DNA from: an uncultured Tenacibaculum sp.
GTDB lineage: Bacteria; Bacteroidota; Bacteroidia; Flavobacteriales; Flavobacteriaceae
Length of the DNA: 64,000 nucleotides
Assembly: GCA_947498055.1 (NCBI GenBank)
Contig: CANMJA010000018.1
Location: 1-64,000 of the forward strand
Direction of reading: 5' to 3'
Shown: piece by piece, positions 25,695-33,988 of the stretch
Position numbering within the stretch: the first letter of the stretch is position 1
How the letters are laid out: each line of letters begins with the position of its first letter
The notes under the pieces: model-generated
Told to the model about the DNA's origin: nothing
The model's database searches: none
The model's input: the letters and a program-made list of their open reading frames with translations, nothing else
Position numbers and translations under genes: made by a program

Positions 25695-27530
25695 ATGAAA
25701 AAAAACGCACTAAAATTTTTGTCATTAATATCATTCTTCATAATTATATCTTGTAGTAAAGAAAAATTAGCTACAGATAGTGAAGTAATAACAGAAGATG
25801 AAATTGACGTAAATGCTTCTTGCGGTTTTTCTCTAGAAAATGTAAAACCCAATTCTATAATTAAAATTAATTGTATGATGGATTTGCAAGGAAAGGTTAT
25901 CAATCTTCCTAAAGGAATTACTTTATTGTACGAAGGAGGAAATATAATTAATGGAACATTACATTTTTCTAATGATGGAGTTATCAATGGTAATTTATTA
26001 AATTCTACTATTACAATCACTGGTATAAAACCTCAATTAGAAAAAAACGTTTTTCATTTTTATCCAGATAGGTGGGGGTTAATTGAAGGTAGGGTTTCAG
26101 ATGAAGTTGCTAAGAAAAATAAAGAAATAATTAATACTTCTATTAAAAATGCGAAAGAAATGGGAGCAACTACATTTGAAATAGGCAAAATGAATGCTTA
26201 TTTTGATGTACGATCGTTTCTAGATAACTCTAAATATTCTATTGAAAGATCTATTTGGTTGCCATCAGATTTCACTTTAAAAATGTCTGATGAAACACAT
26301 TTAAGAGTGCAACCTAATGAAGCACATTCATACGTGTTAGTTGGTATTTATAAAGGAGAAAATATAAACGTTATTGGAGGTAATTTATATGGAGACAGAT
26401 GGGAACACGATTATTCACCTGTAAATGATATTAAAGACAGACCAAGAAATACTCATGAATGGGGACATGTTTTTCAAATAGCTGGTGGTAAAAATGTGAT
26501 TGTAGATGGTGTTACTATTTCTAATGCATCAGGAGACGGTTTTGGTGTGCATGGAAGTGCAATTAGAAATGAGAATGGTTTACCAGGATCTAATGAGGTA
26601 GTTTCACAAAATGTTGTTTTAAGAAATAGTACAGTAACAAAATCGAGACGTAACGGATTGAGTTTGTTGGATGGAGATGGAATTACAATAGAGAATTGTT
26701 TTATAACAGATACAGGTCAGGGTAAAAAACCTCAGGGTGTAGAATATAGCTCTGCAGGTACTTGGCCAAAATATGGAATTAGTTTTGAAGCTTGGAGGGT
26801 AAGAGTTGATGGAAAATTGAAAGAGTATAATAAAATTGAAAATGTTACATTAAAGGGCAATACATTTACTGGAAACACTGCTGGTGATGTAGTTTTATAT
26901 ACTTGTAGCAAAATTACTATTGAAGATAATTTTTTTGATAGTAGAGTAGGAAATGTAGCAGCATTTGATATTATAATTAAAAATAATCACTTTAAAGCAA
27001 GAATAGAAGAAGACGGAAAACCTTATAATTACGGAATAAACATTAACTCAAAAATAATTGAAGGGAAAGAATTAAATTATAATTACTCTATACACAATAA
27101 TAAAATAGAAGGATATGGTAATGCTATGATTTTATCTGGAAAAGATTTTAAAGTTTACGATAATGAGTTTTTAAATAATGCCAATGCTGTAGGAATTGGA
27201 AGTATTGATAATGGAGAGTTTTATCAAAATAAAATTGAATCTAATCTTAGTATTAGTTTTGGCTATTTTACAAGAGGAGGAACTCATAAAAATGTTAATA
27301 TTCATGATGAAATAATAAAGTTGAATTATAGACCTATTAATTTACGAAAAGTAAAAGCCGATACCAACGCTCCTCTTACATTTACTAATTGCGAAATGAT
27401 TTCTCTAGATAATAAAGATAATTTTATTGAAAATTGTGAAAATATATCCATCACTAATAATATGATTAATACAGGTTTTATTATTAATAATTCTCAAAAT
27501 GTGAATATAGAAAACAATACAACTCCTTAG
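25695..27530 (+). CDS. Right-handed beta-helix lipoprotein
   Basis: 611 residues from ATG 25695 (lipobox Cys20); the frame is open 99 bp upstream but without a signal. After a leading domain the protein is a parallel beta-helix with ladders such as NVIVDGVTISNASGDGFGVHG, GITIENCFITDT, NVTLKGNTFTGNTAGDVVLY and KITIEDNFFDS. This fold belongs to polysaccharide lyases, epimerases and surface carbohydrate-binding proteins, so carbohydrate action at the cell surface is likely, though no catalytic residues could be assigned. Its final codons and stop (27513-27530) form the left end of the direct repeat that brackets the toxin island, so its 3' end may have been rebuilt by an insertion. Confidence 0.8.
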   Translation: MKKNALKFLSLISFFIIISCSKEKLATDSEVITEDEIDVNASCGFSLENVKPNSIIKINCMMDLQGKVINLPKGITLLYEGGNIINGTLHFSNDGVINGNLLNSTITITGIKPQLEKNVFHFYPDRWGLIEGRVSDEVAKKNKEIINTSIKNAKEMGATTFEIGKMNAYFDVRSFLDNSKYSIERSIWLPSDFTLKMSDETHLRVQPNEAHSYVLVGIYKGENINVIGGNLYGDRWEHDYSPVNDIKDRPRNTHEWGHVFQIAGGKNVIVDGVTISNASGDGFGVHGSAIRNENGLPGSNEVVSQNVVLRNSTVTKSRRNGLSLLDGDGITIENCFITDTGQGKKPQGVEYSSAGTWPKYGISFEAWRVRVDGKLKEYNKIENVTLKGNTFTGNTAGDVVLYTCSKITIEDNFFDSRVGNVAAFDIIIKNNHFKARIEEDGKPYNYGININSKIIEGKELNYNYSIHNNKIEGYGNAMILSGKDFKVYDNEFLNNANAVGIGSIDNGEFYQNKIESNLSISFGYFTRGGTHKNVNIHDEIIKLNYRPINLRKVKADTNAPLTFTNCEMISLDNKDNFIENCENISITNNMINTGFIINNSQNVNIENNTTP

Positions 27531-27592
27531 GTTAAATCACACAACAAACTATCTAACGTTTTATGTATAATTTAAAAAGAAAAACATTAAAG
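27513..27592. repeat. Left direct repeat of the toxin island (attachment-like)
   Basis: The first 32 bases (27513-27544) are identical to 33900-33931. The next 48 bases match at roughly 80 %. The repeat begins inside the beta-helix lipoprotein gene, covering its last five sense codons and stop, and continues into the spacer. The two copies are in the same orientation, 6.39 kb apart, and enclose the four toxin-island genes. Confidence 0.85.
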
Positions 27593-27706
27593 AAACTATA
27601 TTATTTTAATTTCATTTTTCGTCTTCAAGAGTGTTTTTTTAATCTAAAAAGCATTACTAAACAAAGGCTAGTGCTCGAATCCTTTCGAGTACCAGTGAGA
27701 AAAACA

Positions 27707-27739
27707 AGACCTCCCAGGTTTTAAAAACCTAGAAGGTCT
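27707..27739. terminator. Terminator between beta-helix gene and toxin operon
   Basis: A nested hairpin: AGACCT (27707-27712) pairs with AGGTCT (27734-27739), and inside it AGGTTT pairs with AAACCT. A second small hairpin, CTCGA/TCGAG, is at about 27674-27689. It sits between two convergent genes and can serve both. Confidence 0.7.
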
Positions 27740-27788
27740 AAAAGCGATATTGTTTTAGTATTCTTAAATATCTGTTATTGTGAAAAAG

Positions 27789-28154
27789 CTAAACCATAAC
27801 TACTTTAATCATATGTGAAACCTGTTTTTTAGGCTTAAAATAAATATTAAAATTCGGAGAAATATGTAGTTTAGGAAAGCATTTTGCTTTTATATTACTA
27901 AAATCTACAGGAGGCTCTAAGTTTTTATTTTCTGAAATAACACTAGCAATATTCATTGGTGACTGAGTGGAGTGGTTGTTAGGTTTAGAATTTTCTTCAT
28001 CTAACAACGAAGCTAGTTTTTTAATTACTTTTTGCCATTGTTGTACTTCTTCTTGATTAGGGTTACCTATAATGTGTTTTTTGTTAATATTAGCGATAGC
28101 CCTAGCAATTCTGGTAGTTGGTGCATTTGGGTTTATTTGTATTTCTTCTTTCAT
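27789..28154 (-). CDS. Third gene of the toxin operon, unknown function
   Basis: 121 residues, no signal peptide, no recognised domain. It starts with MKEEIQINPNAPTTRIARAI, has a helical segment EEVQQWQKVIKKLASLLDEE (about residues 35-54) and a C-terminal part rich in Pro, Lys and Phe. It lies 10 bp downstream of the likely immunity gene, so it is transcribed with it and with the toxin. It could be a second immunity factor, an adaptor or a chaperone for toxin loading; none can be chosen from sequence. Confidence 0.6.
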   Translation of the reverse strand: MKEEIQINPNAPTTRIARAIANINKKHIIGNPNQEEVQQWQKVIKKLASLLDEENSKPNNHSTQSPMNIASVISENKNLEPPVDFSNIKAKCFPKLHISPNFNIYFKPKKQVSHMIKVVMV

Positions 28155-28164
28155 AATTTATGTT

Positions 28165-28920
28165 TTATAAGTATTCAAACTCTACAGGAAAGGGTTTAAT
28201 TTCAAAACCAGTAAGGTTTGCTTCTTCTAAGGCGTTTTTTAGGCGTTCGCTGATTATCGTTATGTATGGATAAGCTAACTTAGCACAATCGATATCTTTA
28301 TATTCAGGTTTCATCACCGCTTTTTTAAATGACCATTGACGCCATTCTTTTTCCATTCTAGAATTTCTTAATTCATCAATATTTTTTACCATAATAGTAT
28401 CATCTCCTAATTCACCATCTCTATTAACCTCACAAAAAGTACTATGCTCAAAGTTTACATAAGTATTAAAACTATCGGTATTCATTTCCCAGATGTAATA
28501 TTCATATTTTTTATTTTGGAATAAAACTTTGGCGTTGTAAAACTTTTTCTCTGGAAAGATGTTAAAGTCTTCTAAAATTTCTTTCATTTTTTGAGAGATA
28601 GGGTTCCCATTAACTCTGTCAGGTTGTTTACCAACCCAACTGTGATAATCGCAAATAAAGTTAACTTTAGAGTCATCATAATGTTCAGGTTCTAAGTAAT
28701 CAAATTTCCAATCTTTAACAATTTTTTTATCTATTTCTTCTCTATTTAAGGTGCTGTCTACTCTTTTACTTTTCATTTCTTCTTTTGATAAAAACATATT
28801 TGTATAAAATAAATCTTTATCTTTTACATTTTCAGCATTTAAAGAAGGTGTCAAACAATTTTTTCCATTATACTTTGTTGTAATAGATTTTTCTAAAATA
28901 TATCGTTGTTCTTTCATCAT
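28165..28920 (-). CDS. Probable immunity protein (Imm11/Imm43-like)
   Basis: 251 residues, cytosolic. The start has two consecutive Met codons (28918-28920 and 28915-28917). The C-terminal motif ISERLKNALEEANLTGFEIKP resembles the end of the DUF1629/Imm11 and Imm43 immunity families (S-x-R-L-K-x-x-L-E-x-x-x-x-T-G-x-E-F). The gene begins 2 bp after the stop codon of the giant toxin gene, the position expected for cognate immunity. It most likely binds and blocks the C-terminal nuclease domain. The family call is by motif memory; the immunity role rests on position plus motif. Confidence 0.65.
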   Translation of the reverse strand: MMKEQRYILEKSITTKYNGKNCLTPSLNAENVKDKDLFYTNMFLSKEEMKSKRVDSTLNREEIDKKIVKDWKFDYLEPEHYDDSKVNFICDYHSWVGKQPDRVNGNPISQKMKEILEDFNIFPEKKFYNAKVLFQNKKYEYYIWEMNTDSFNTYVNFEHSTFCEVNRDGELGDDTIMVKNIDELRNSRMEKEWRQWSFKKAVMKPEYKDIDCAKLAYPYITIISERLKNALEEANLTGFEIKPFPVEFEYL

Positions 28921-28922
28921 TT

Positions 28923-31900
28923 TTATTTTGGTAAGTGTTTAGTATCTAAAGCACCATCATTTTTTTGAATTACATTTTTTATAATATCATACTTTTCATC
29001 TTTAAGAATAATTTTTAGTTCAAAGAAAGCTTCCCTAAAACTTTTGTCTGTTCCATGTTCTATTAATTCTTTTAAATGATCAATCTTTTTTTCTGTTTCG
29101 TTAAAAATATTATTAAGATTACGTACTTTTTTTTGCATTATACTAGTTGCCGCGTTATGGAAACCATGTTGATCATGATGCAAAATAATAATATTTTTTC
29201 TAAAATCGTGAAAGCCGATTCCTTTTGGAGGAACTTGACTTTTTGCCCATTGCATTATCTTTTGAAAGACTTCATTTTTTTGGAGCACATTAGCCATAAT
29301 AATATGATGACGCCTCATATTTTCCATGATATCTTTTAACTGATCAGAAGTTATTTTTTTACCTCTGAACTTTTCCATTCCTTCCCCGAATTTTTTATAT
29401 TTAGGCATAAAGTCGTTTCCTGCTTTACCATTTACTCGATACATATTTAAAAACTCATTAAATTCTAGATCATCGGCACTTAAAATAAATTCTTTAATCT
29501 GTTTGTTAACATGTTCAAAATATTTTTTACCCTTTTCACCAATTAAAGCAACGTCTTTATACATTTTTGCCATATTTATTAAACGAGCTTTTTCAAATCG
29601 ATCTATTGTATCTTTCTTTCGTTTACCTTTTAAGAATTTTAAATCGAAACTAACATATGGATGTTTTTCTATATTGTCTTTTAATTTTTTTAATTCTTCA
29701 GGACCTACCTGGTCAAAAAATTCTTTCTGATTTATAAAGTCACCTTCAGTTCTTCCAAATTTAGCTTCGGGTAATATTTTTTTTCCTAAAATCTCTAACT
29801 CCTTTTTAGTAAACGTAGCCAATACTTCTGCATTGCCATTTTGCATACTTAGTTTAATAAGTAAAGTTTTGGCTTGTGCACTACTAACCCCTTCTATATT
29901 ATCAATAATTTTTAATAAATGTTCAATGTTTTTGGGGTTAATTTTATCTATTATATTAAAAAGATAAGTAAGGTTTATAGCACTTTTTCCTTCTTTTAAA
30001 ATATAGTTGATAAACTTTATTGAAACTGTTGTACTAACTCCTTGCAAACTTTCTAGCTGCTGCAACATTTTAATCTGTTCACCTGATAAAACACTTTTTC
30101 CTTTATTAAGTTTAATACGTTCAAAATCTATTATATAACTTAATAATTTTTGGTTGTCTCCAGAAAAACCACGTAAAGAAACCGCAAGTTTGGTAAGATC
30201 GTCTTTAAATTTACCCGTAGCAGTTAGCATTAATTTACCTATATCTTTTTCTAAATGCTCCCTAATTTTTCCTGCTTTACCATTTAAAAGACTTCTAAAG
30301 GTATTACCAAGATCGTCTAAGGTATTATTGAAATGAAAAGCATGTACAGTAGGAAGGTTGATAGGAAATTTTATTGCACCACCTTCTAAGGATAAAACAA
30401 TTTTTTTACCAGTTTTTGGGTCAAACAATTTGCCTAATGCCTTTTTCGCTTTTTGTAACCAATTAAGATACTCATTAGGCACCACTATTTCTGCCGCCCT
30501 TAAATTATTTAACAGGTTACGAGAATTGGTAATAATTTCATCTGCTTTAGCCAAAGAGGTAAAAAGTAAAGCAAAATCACCAAGAGTATCTACAGTAGTC
30601 CAAGTTCTGTATAGAGCTTTGTGGTTACGTTGTAGCCAATAAGTTAAACCTTCATACTGTATTGTTTTGGTACTTATTTCTTTACCAATAATAGCGCCCG
30701 CTAACACTTTTTGACCAAGAGAAAAAGCGGCTTTAGATACTAATACTCTACCTGCAGCATATACACTTAACACACTTATAATATCTGTAACTACCGAAAA
30801 GGTATCCCAATTTGCTTTTGATGTCGCTTTATGGTATAGCATAAACACAGGCACAAGGGTAGCACTTACAGGTTTGCCATGTATCATGGTTTGCATTTCT
30901 ACCAAATCTAAAGGATGGTACGTATAATTAGGATCACTTAAAAACTCATTAGTTCCATTAAGATTAAAAAGAGGAATCCATCCTTTTTGATAGTAGTTTT
31001 TAATAGTAAAATCTTTTGTAGTTTCACTCCAGTTAGAAATATCTATTTCAATTCGATTAAAAGACCAGTTTTCATTGCTAAACCATATTTTAGGAAATGC
31101 CGTTTTAGAACTAAATTTTAGGATTAATGAAATCATGTAATCGGAAAAATCTTGGTATGCAGTACCAGTAGATACCCAATATTGATGTAATTTTCTAAAA
31201 ACAGTATATAGTAGCTTTGTATCATCTTTAAATAATGCATACGCATAATCTTCAGACATGGCTTTTACAATATTTACTACTGCCATTTCTTCGTTAGTAC
31301 CTCTGTTTTCGTTTACGCGACCTTTTAAAATAGCAATAAGATGTTTTTTTAAAACCTTGTTTTTTTCTTCTTTTTCGTTTTTGTCAATGGCACTATTAAA
31401 AAAGAAAGTGGGTAAACCAGCATAAAGTTTATCTAATTTATGAATGTTTTCACCCGCTTCTTTAAATTTTAGCTTAAAATCATCGATTAAGTTTTGAATA
31501 GTTTTAGGGTTAGGGGTAAACTTAAGTATTTTACTTAAAGCTTCGAAAGCTTGGTAGTTTTTAGTAGAAAGTGTAAAAGCAGTTTCACCAAGCTTATCTT
31601 TTATGTAAATAGTATACTCGTAATGGTATATTCCTGAGGTATATTTAAACTCAAAATCGCTTGGATTTAAATTGGCAATTCGATCAAAACCTTCGTAGGC
31701 ATATGAAATATTATATCTATAGCCATTATGAATAAATTTCCAATTTATTTGTTTAAAAGCAATGTTTTTATGCAAAGGAATAATGCTTCTAAATGATTTT
31801 TGTTGATATAAACAACTTGTGATAAATTTAAAAATATGCTTAGGTTCTACAATCCAAAAAGTATATCTATTATATCTATCACCCTCATGTAATTTTAGAT

Positions 31901-33437
31901 TGCTAATTATTACATTTCTACTAGTGGCTTTAATTACAACTTCCTCTAATTCGTCTTTAAGTTTAAATAAAGTTTTATCTTCTAAATAGGTATATGCATT
32001 TGAGCTTACAAAATCATCATAAATAGGAGCTATTAATGGATATAAATTAGGATTAGATAACTGCTTAATATCTACAAATACCTTTAATATTAGAAACAGA
32101 GAAGGTTCTTTTTGTAATGTTTCTAATAAACTCACTCCTTTTTCAAGTTCGTGTAACGAATTATATACAATACGATATAAAAAGGTTAATTTTTTTGTGT
32201 CATTCGAAATGGTAGTTTCTAAAAAATCTTGAATAATTCTTTTTAATTCTGTGATAAGTATTTCTTTATAGTCTTCAATATGAATGTATGAAGGTTTTTC
32301 TTCAGGTCTTAATGTATAATCTTCGTATAAAAAGAATTTTAATTCTATGTTTTCAGGAGTCATTAATACAGACGCAACATCTGTTCTTTGAGCTATTAAA
32401 TCTTCAATAATACTTAACCAATATGCTGTTTCATTGCTATACAAGCCATCGTTAGTAAGATATTTTTCGATAATAGCTAAAATTAATTGAGTGGTAGAAA
32501 TACTTTCTTGAATATATTCTTTAGAATAGTTGTATAAATTAGTAAGCGATTTTTGTAGTAAAATAATTTTTTCTTGCAATTCATTTTCTAATGCACTTGC
32601 ATTTAGATATATGTATTGTTGTAGTTCATTAAATTGTGGTAACGATGCAATATTTTTTGGGGTTAAGAGTGGATTTTTTGCATTTAAGCTTTTTATAATT
32701 CCTTCCCAGTATGTTTTTGTGTATTTAGAGTATTCTGGGTTTCTTAAATACAAATTAGTAATAGCGAGTATAATATGATCAATACTTAAATTTGAATGCG
32801 TAGTAGTAGATCTTTTTTTCAGATATTTCGCTTTATTTTCTCTAACTAATTTTTCTACAAAAGAAGCCAGTTTAAAATACAGGTTATGTAATCGTATTTC
32901 AGAAGTTTCATCACCAGAACGATCATTACCAAATATTCCGGTATACGAATTATACTTTTTTATGAATTTTTGTATTGCTTCTGCTTCATTTTCTGTTTTA
33001 ATGTTTGAAAAAAATACAATTAGATTAGTCCATTGCATTTTTTCGTAATTTTTTATTTCTTTTCGTTGTAAAAATTTATGTAGAATAAGTTCTATTAAAA
33101 AAGGAATGGTAATGGTGTTCATTCCTTTTTCTAACGTTTTAGCTTTCGTAAATTCAACTTCCAGTTGTTTAAAAGCTCTTTCACTTTTTATTTTGTGTAT
33201 GGTAACTCTTTTAGCTTCCTCCATATTTTGTAAAAAGAGATTGCTAAAATTGGTTTCATTAAGATCTGAATCTTCTACATCTATTACTAAGTCAACTGGA
33301 GTTACTTTTTGAAAAAGCCCCATGTTTTCTCCTTTTTTATATTGCTCATAAAAAATAGAAACTAGTTGCTGTTGCAAACTCCTCATATAACTATTGTCAG
33401 TATTTTTAAGCGCTATTTTTATTTCTTTGTTCTTCAC
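28923..33437 (-). CDS. Giant polymorphic toxin with C-terminal HNH/AHH-like nuclease domain
   Basis: 1504 residues, no signal peptide. The last 130 residues hold a metal-dependent nuclease signature of the HNH/Endo VII (AHH) type: RRHHIIMANV (His1377-His1378), then NIIILHHDQH (Asn1415, His1420, His1421, His1424) and GFHN (His1427), followed by a charged helix. The N-terminal part has an internal duplication: residues about 217-268 and 313-366 share L/I-I-L-A-I, Y-L, Y-W-x-x-I-I and L-x-T-P-x-N-I. A hydrophobic stretch occurs near residues 860-930 (VVTDIISVLSVYAAG, KVLAGAIIG). A variable delivery region plus C-terminal nuclease is the polymorphic-toxin layout. Delivery by a contractile injection system is a tentative guess: the start has an L-Q-Q-Q-L and V-D-L-V-I-D pattern loosely like tape-measure-related proteins. 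Confidence 0.75.
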   Translation of the reverse strand: MKNKEIKIALKNTDNSYMRSLQQQLVSIFYEQYKKGENMGLFQKVTPVDLVIDVEDSDLNETNFSNLFLQNMEEAKRVTIHKIKSERAFKQLEVEFTKAKTLEKGMNTITIPFLIELILHKFLQRKEIKNYEKMQWTNLIVFFSNIKTENEAEAIQKFIKKYNSYTGIFGNDRSGDETSEIRLHNLYFKLASFVEKLVRENKAKYLKKRSTTTHSNLSIDHIILAITNLYLRNPEYSKYTKTYWEGIIKSLNAKNPLLTPKNIASLPQFNELQQYIYLNASALENELQEKIILLQKSLTNLYNYSKEYIQESISTTQLILAIIEKYLTNDGLYSNETAYWLSIIEDLIAQRTDVASVLMTPENIELKFFLYEDYTLRPEEKPSYIHIEDYKEILITELKRIIQDFLETTISNDTKKLTFLYRIVYNSLHELEKGVSLLETLQKEPSLFLILKVFVDIKQLSNPNLYPLIAPIYDDFVSSNAYTYLEDKTLFKLKDELEEVVIKATSRNVIISNLKLHEGDRYNRYTFWIVEPKHIFKFITSCLYQQKSFRSIIPLHKNIAFKQINWKFIHNGYRYNISYAYEGFDRIANLNPSDFEFKYTSGIYHYEYTIYIKDKLGETAFTLSTKNYQAFEALSKILKFTPNPKTIQNLIDDFKLKFKEAGENIHKLDKLYAGLPTFFFNSAIDKNEKEEKNKVLKKHLIAILKGRVNENRGTNEEMAVVNIVKAMSEDYAYALFKDDTKLLYTVFRKLHQYWVSTGTAYQDFSDYMISLILKFSSKTAFPKIWFSNENWSFNRIEIDISNWSETTKDFTIKNYYQKGWIPLFNLNGTNEFLSDPNYTYHPLDLVEMQTMIHGKPVSATLVPVFMLYHKATSKANWDTFSVVTDIISVLSVYAAGRVLVSKAAFSLGQKVLAGAIIGKEISTKTIQYEGLTYWLQRNHKALYRTWTTVDTLGDFALLFTSLAKADEIITNSRNLLNNLRAAEIVVPNEYLNWLQKAKKALGKLFDPKTGKKIVLSLEGGAIKFPINLPTVHAFHFNNTLDDLGNTFRSLLNGKAGKIREHLEKDIGKLMLTATGKFKDDLTKLAVSLRGFSGDNQKLLSYIIDFERIKLNKGKSVLSGEQIKMLQQLESLQGVSTTVSIKFINYILKEGKSAINLTYLFNIIDKINPKNIEHLLKIIDNIEGVSSAQAKTLLIKLSMQNGNAEVLATFTKKELEILGKKILPEAKFGRTEGDFINQKEFFDQVGPEELKKLKDNIEKHPYVSFDLKFLKGKRKKDTIDRFEKARLINMAKMYKDVALIGEKGKKYFEHVNKQIKEFILSADDLEFNEFLNMYRVNGKAGNDFMPKYKKFGEGMEKFRGKKITSDQLKDIMENMRRHHIIMANVLQKNEVFQKIMQWAKSQVPPKGIGFHDFRKNIIILHHDQHGFHNAATSIMQKKVRNLNNIFNETEKKIDHLKELIEHGTDKSFREAFFELKIILKDEKYDIIKNVIQKNDGALDTKHLPK

Positions 33438-33563
33438 AGTATCTTAATCAATTCAACCATAAAAGTGCATTAGAAATAGAGATAAAAAGGGTTTTTGGAA
33501 GTTTTAATTCTGTAGTTGCAGTAAAAAGAAAATAAAAAGATGTTTTTAATAAAGGCAATGCGG

Positions 33564-33591
33564 TACTTTTAAAGTGTTAATTTAAAAAGTA
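33564..33591. promoter_or_regulatory. Inverted repeat just upstream of the 67-residue gene
   Basis: TACTTTTAAA (33564-33573) and TTTAAAAAGTA (33581-33591) are nearly complementary and end 6 bp before the ATG at 33598, in the 160-bp spacer between the divergent toxin operon and the small gene. It could be an operator or a translation-blocking hairpin; it is AT-rich and may be chance. Confidence 0.3.
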
Positions 33592-33597
33592 ATAAAA

Positions 33598-33801
33598 ATG
33601 GATGGATTAGATTTAAATGAAAACCCAGAAATGCCAGATTTAAGCGGAGTAAGGGCTTATTTTGAACAACAAAGAAGTATAGAAAACATTAATTTTATAG
33701 GAAATATTACGATTAATTGTAAACCAAAGTTTACGCAAGAAGATTTTAATCGTATGTTTAGACAAGAGTTAGAAAACATACGAAGAGATACGAGGATTTA
33801 A
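33598..33801 (+). CDS. Small protein divergent from the toxin gene
   Basis: 67 residues, no signal peptide, acidic start (MDGLDLNENPEMPDLSG) and a basic C-terminal helix (DFNRMFRQELENIRRDTRI) joined by a strand, NINFIGNITINCKPKF. No family was recognised. It is the only plus-strand gene of the island and starts 160 bp from the toxin start, so it could be a regulator of the toxin operon or a loading partner. It is supported as a real gene by its protein-like composition and A-rich start region. Confidence 0.55.
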   Translation: MDGLDLNENPEMPDLSGVRAYFEQQRSIENINFIGNITINCKPKFTQEDFNRMFRQELENIRRDTRI

Positions 33802-33877
33802 AAAGAACTATATGTGTAAAACTACTAAAAAACAACAACTTTTATTTTGATAAAAAGAAGATGTGTAGTATAAAGTT

Positions 33878-33906
33878 TATTGTTATTATTTCTATTTATA
33901 ACAATA
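33878..33906. other. Hairpin at the right end of the island
   Basis: TATTGTTAT (33878-33886) is perfectly complementary to ATAACAATA (33898-33906), loop 11 bases. Its right arm overlaps the first bases of the right direct repeat (33900). Such an inverted repeat straddling an element end can be a recombinase site, but it may also be the terminator of the 67-residue gene. Confidence 0.4.
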
Positions 33907-33979
33907 CAACTCCTTAGGTTAAATCACACAAAAAACGATTTAACATTTTATACATAACTTAAAAAGAAAAATAATAAAA
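33900..33979. repeat. Right direct repeat of the toxin island (attachment-like)
   Basis: This copy repeats the 3' end of the beta-helix lipoprotein gene, including the codons for N-T-T-P and the stop, but without the rest of that gene. The first 32 bases (33900-33931) are identical to 27513-27544. The following 48 bases match at about 80 %. It sits between the 67-residue gene and the convergent DJ-1/PfpI gene. Confidence 0.85.
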
Positions 33980-33988
33980 GAGGAAGAT

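Noticed and set aside
29076..33312. Several plus-strand frames of 60-94 codons opposite the toxin gene
   Set aside because: They lie entirely within the toxin coding sequence on the other strand and have no protein-like features.
28923..33437. Naming the giant protein as a contractile-injection tape-measure protein
   Set aside because: The resemblance is limited to a loose hydrophobic/charged pattern in the first 70 residues; no other injection-system gene is in the window.
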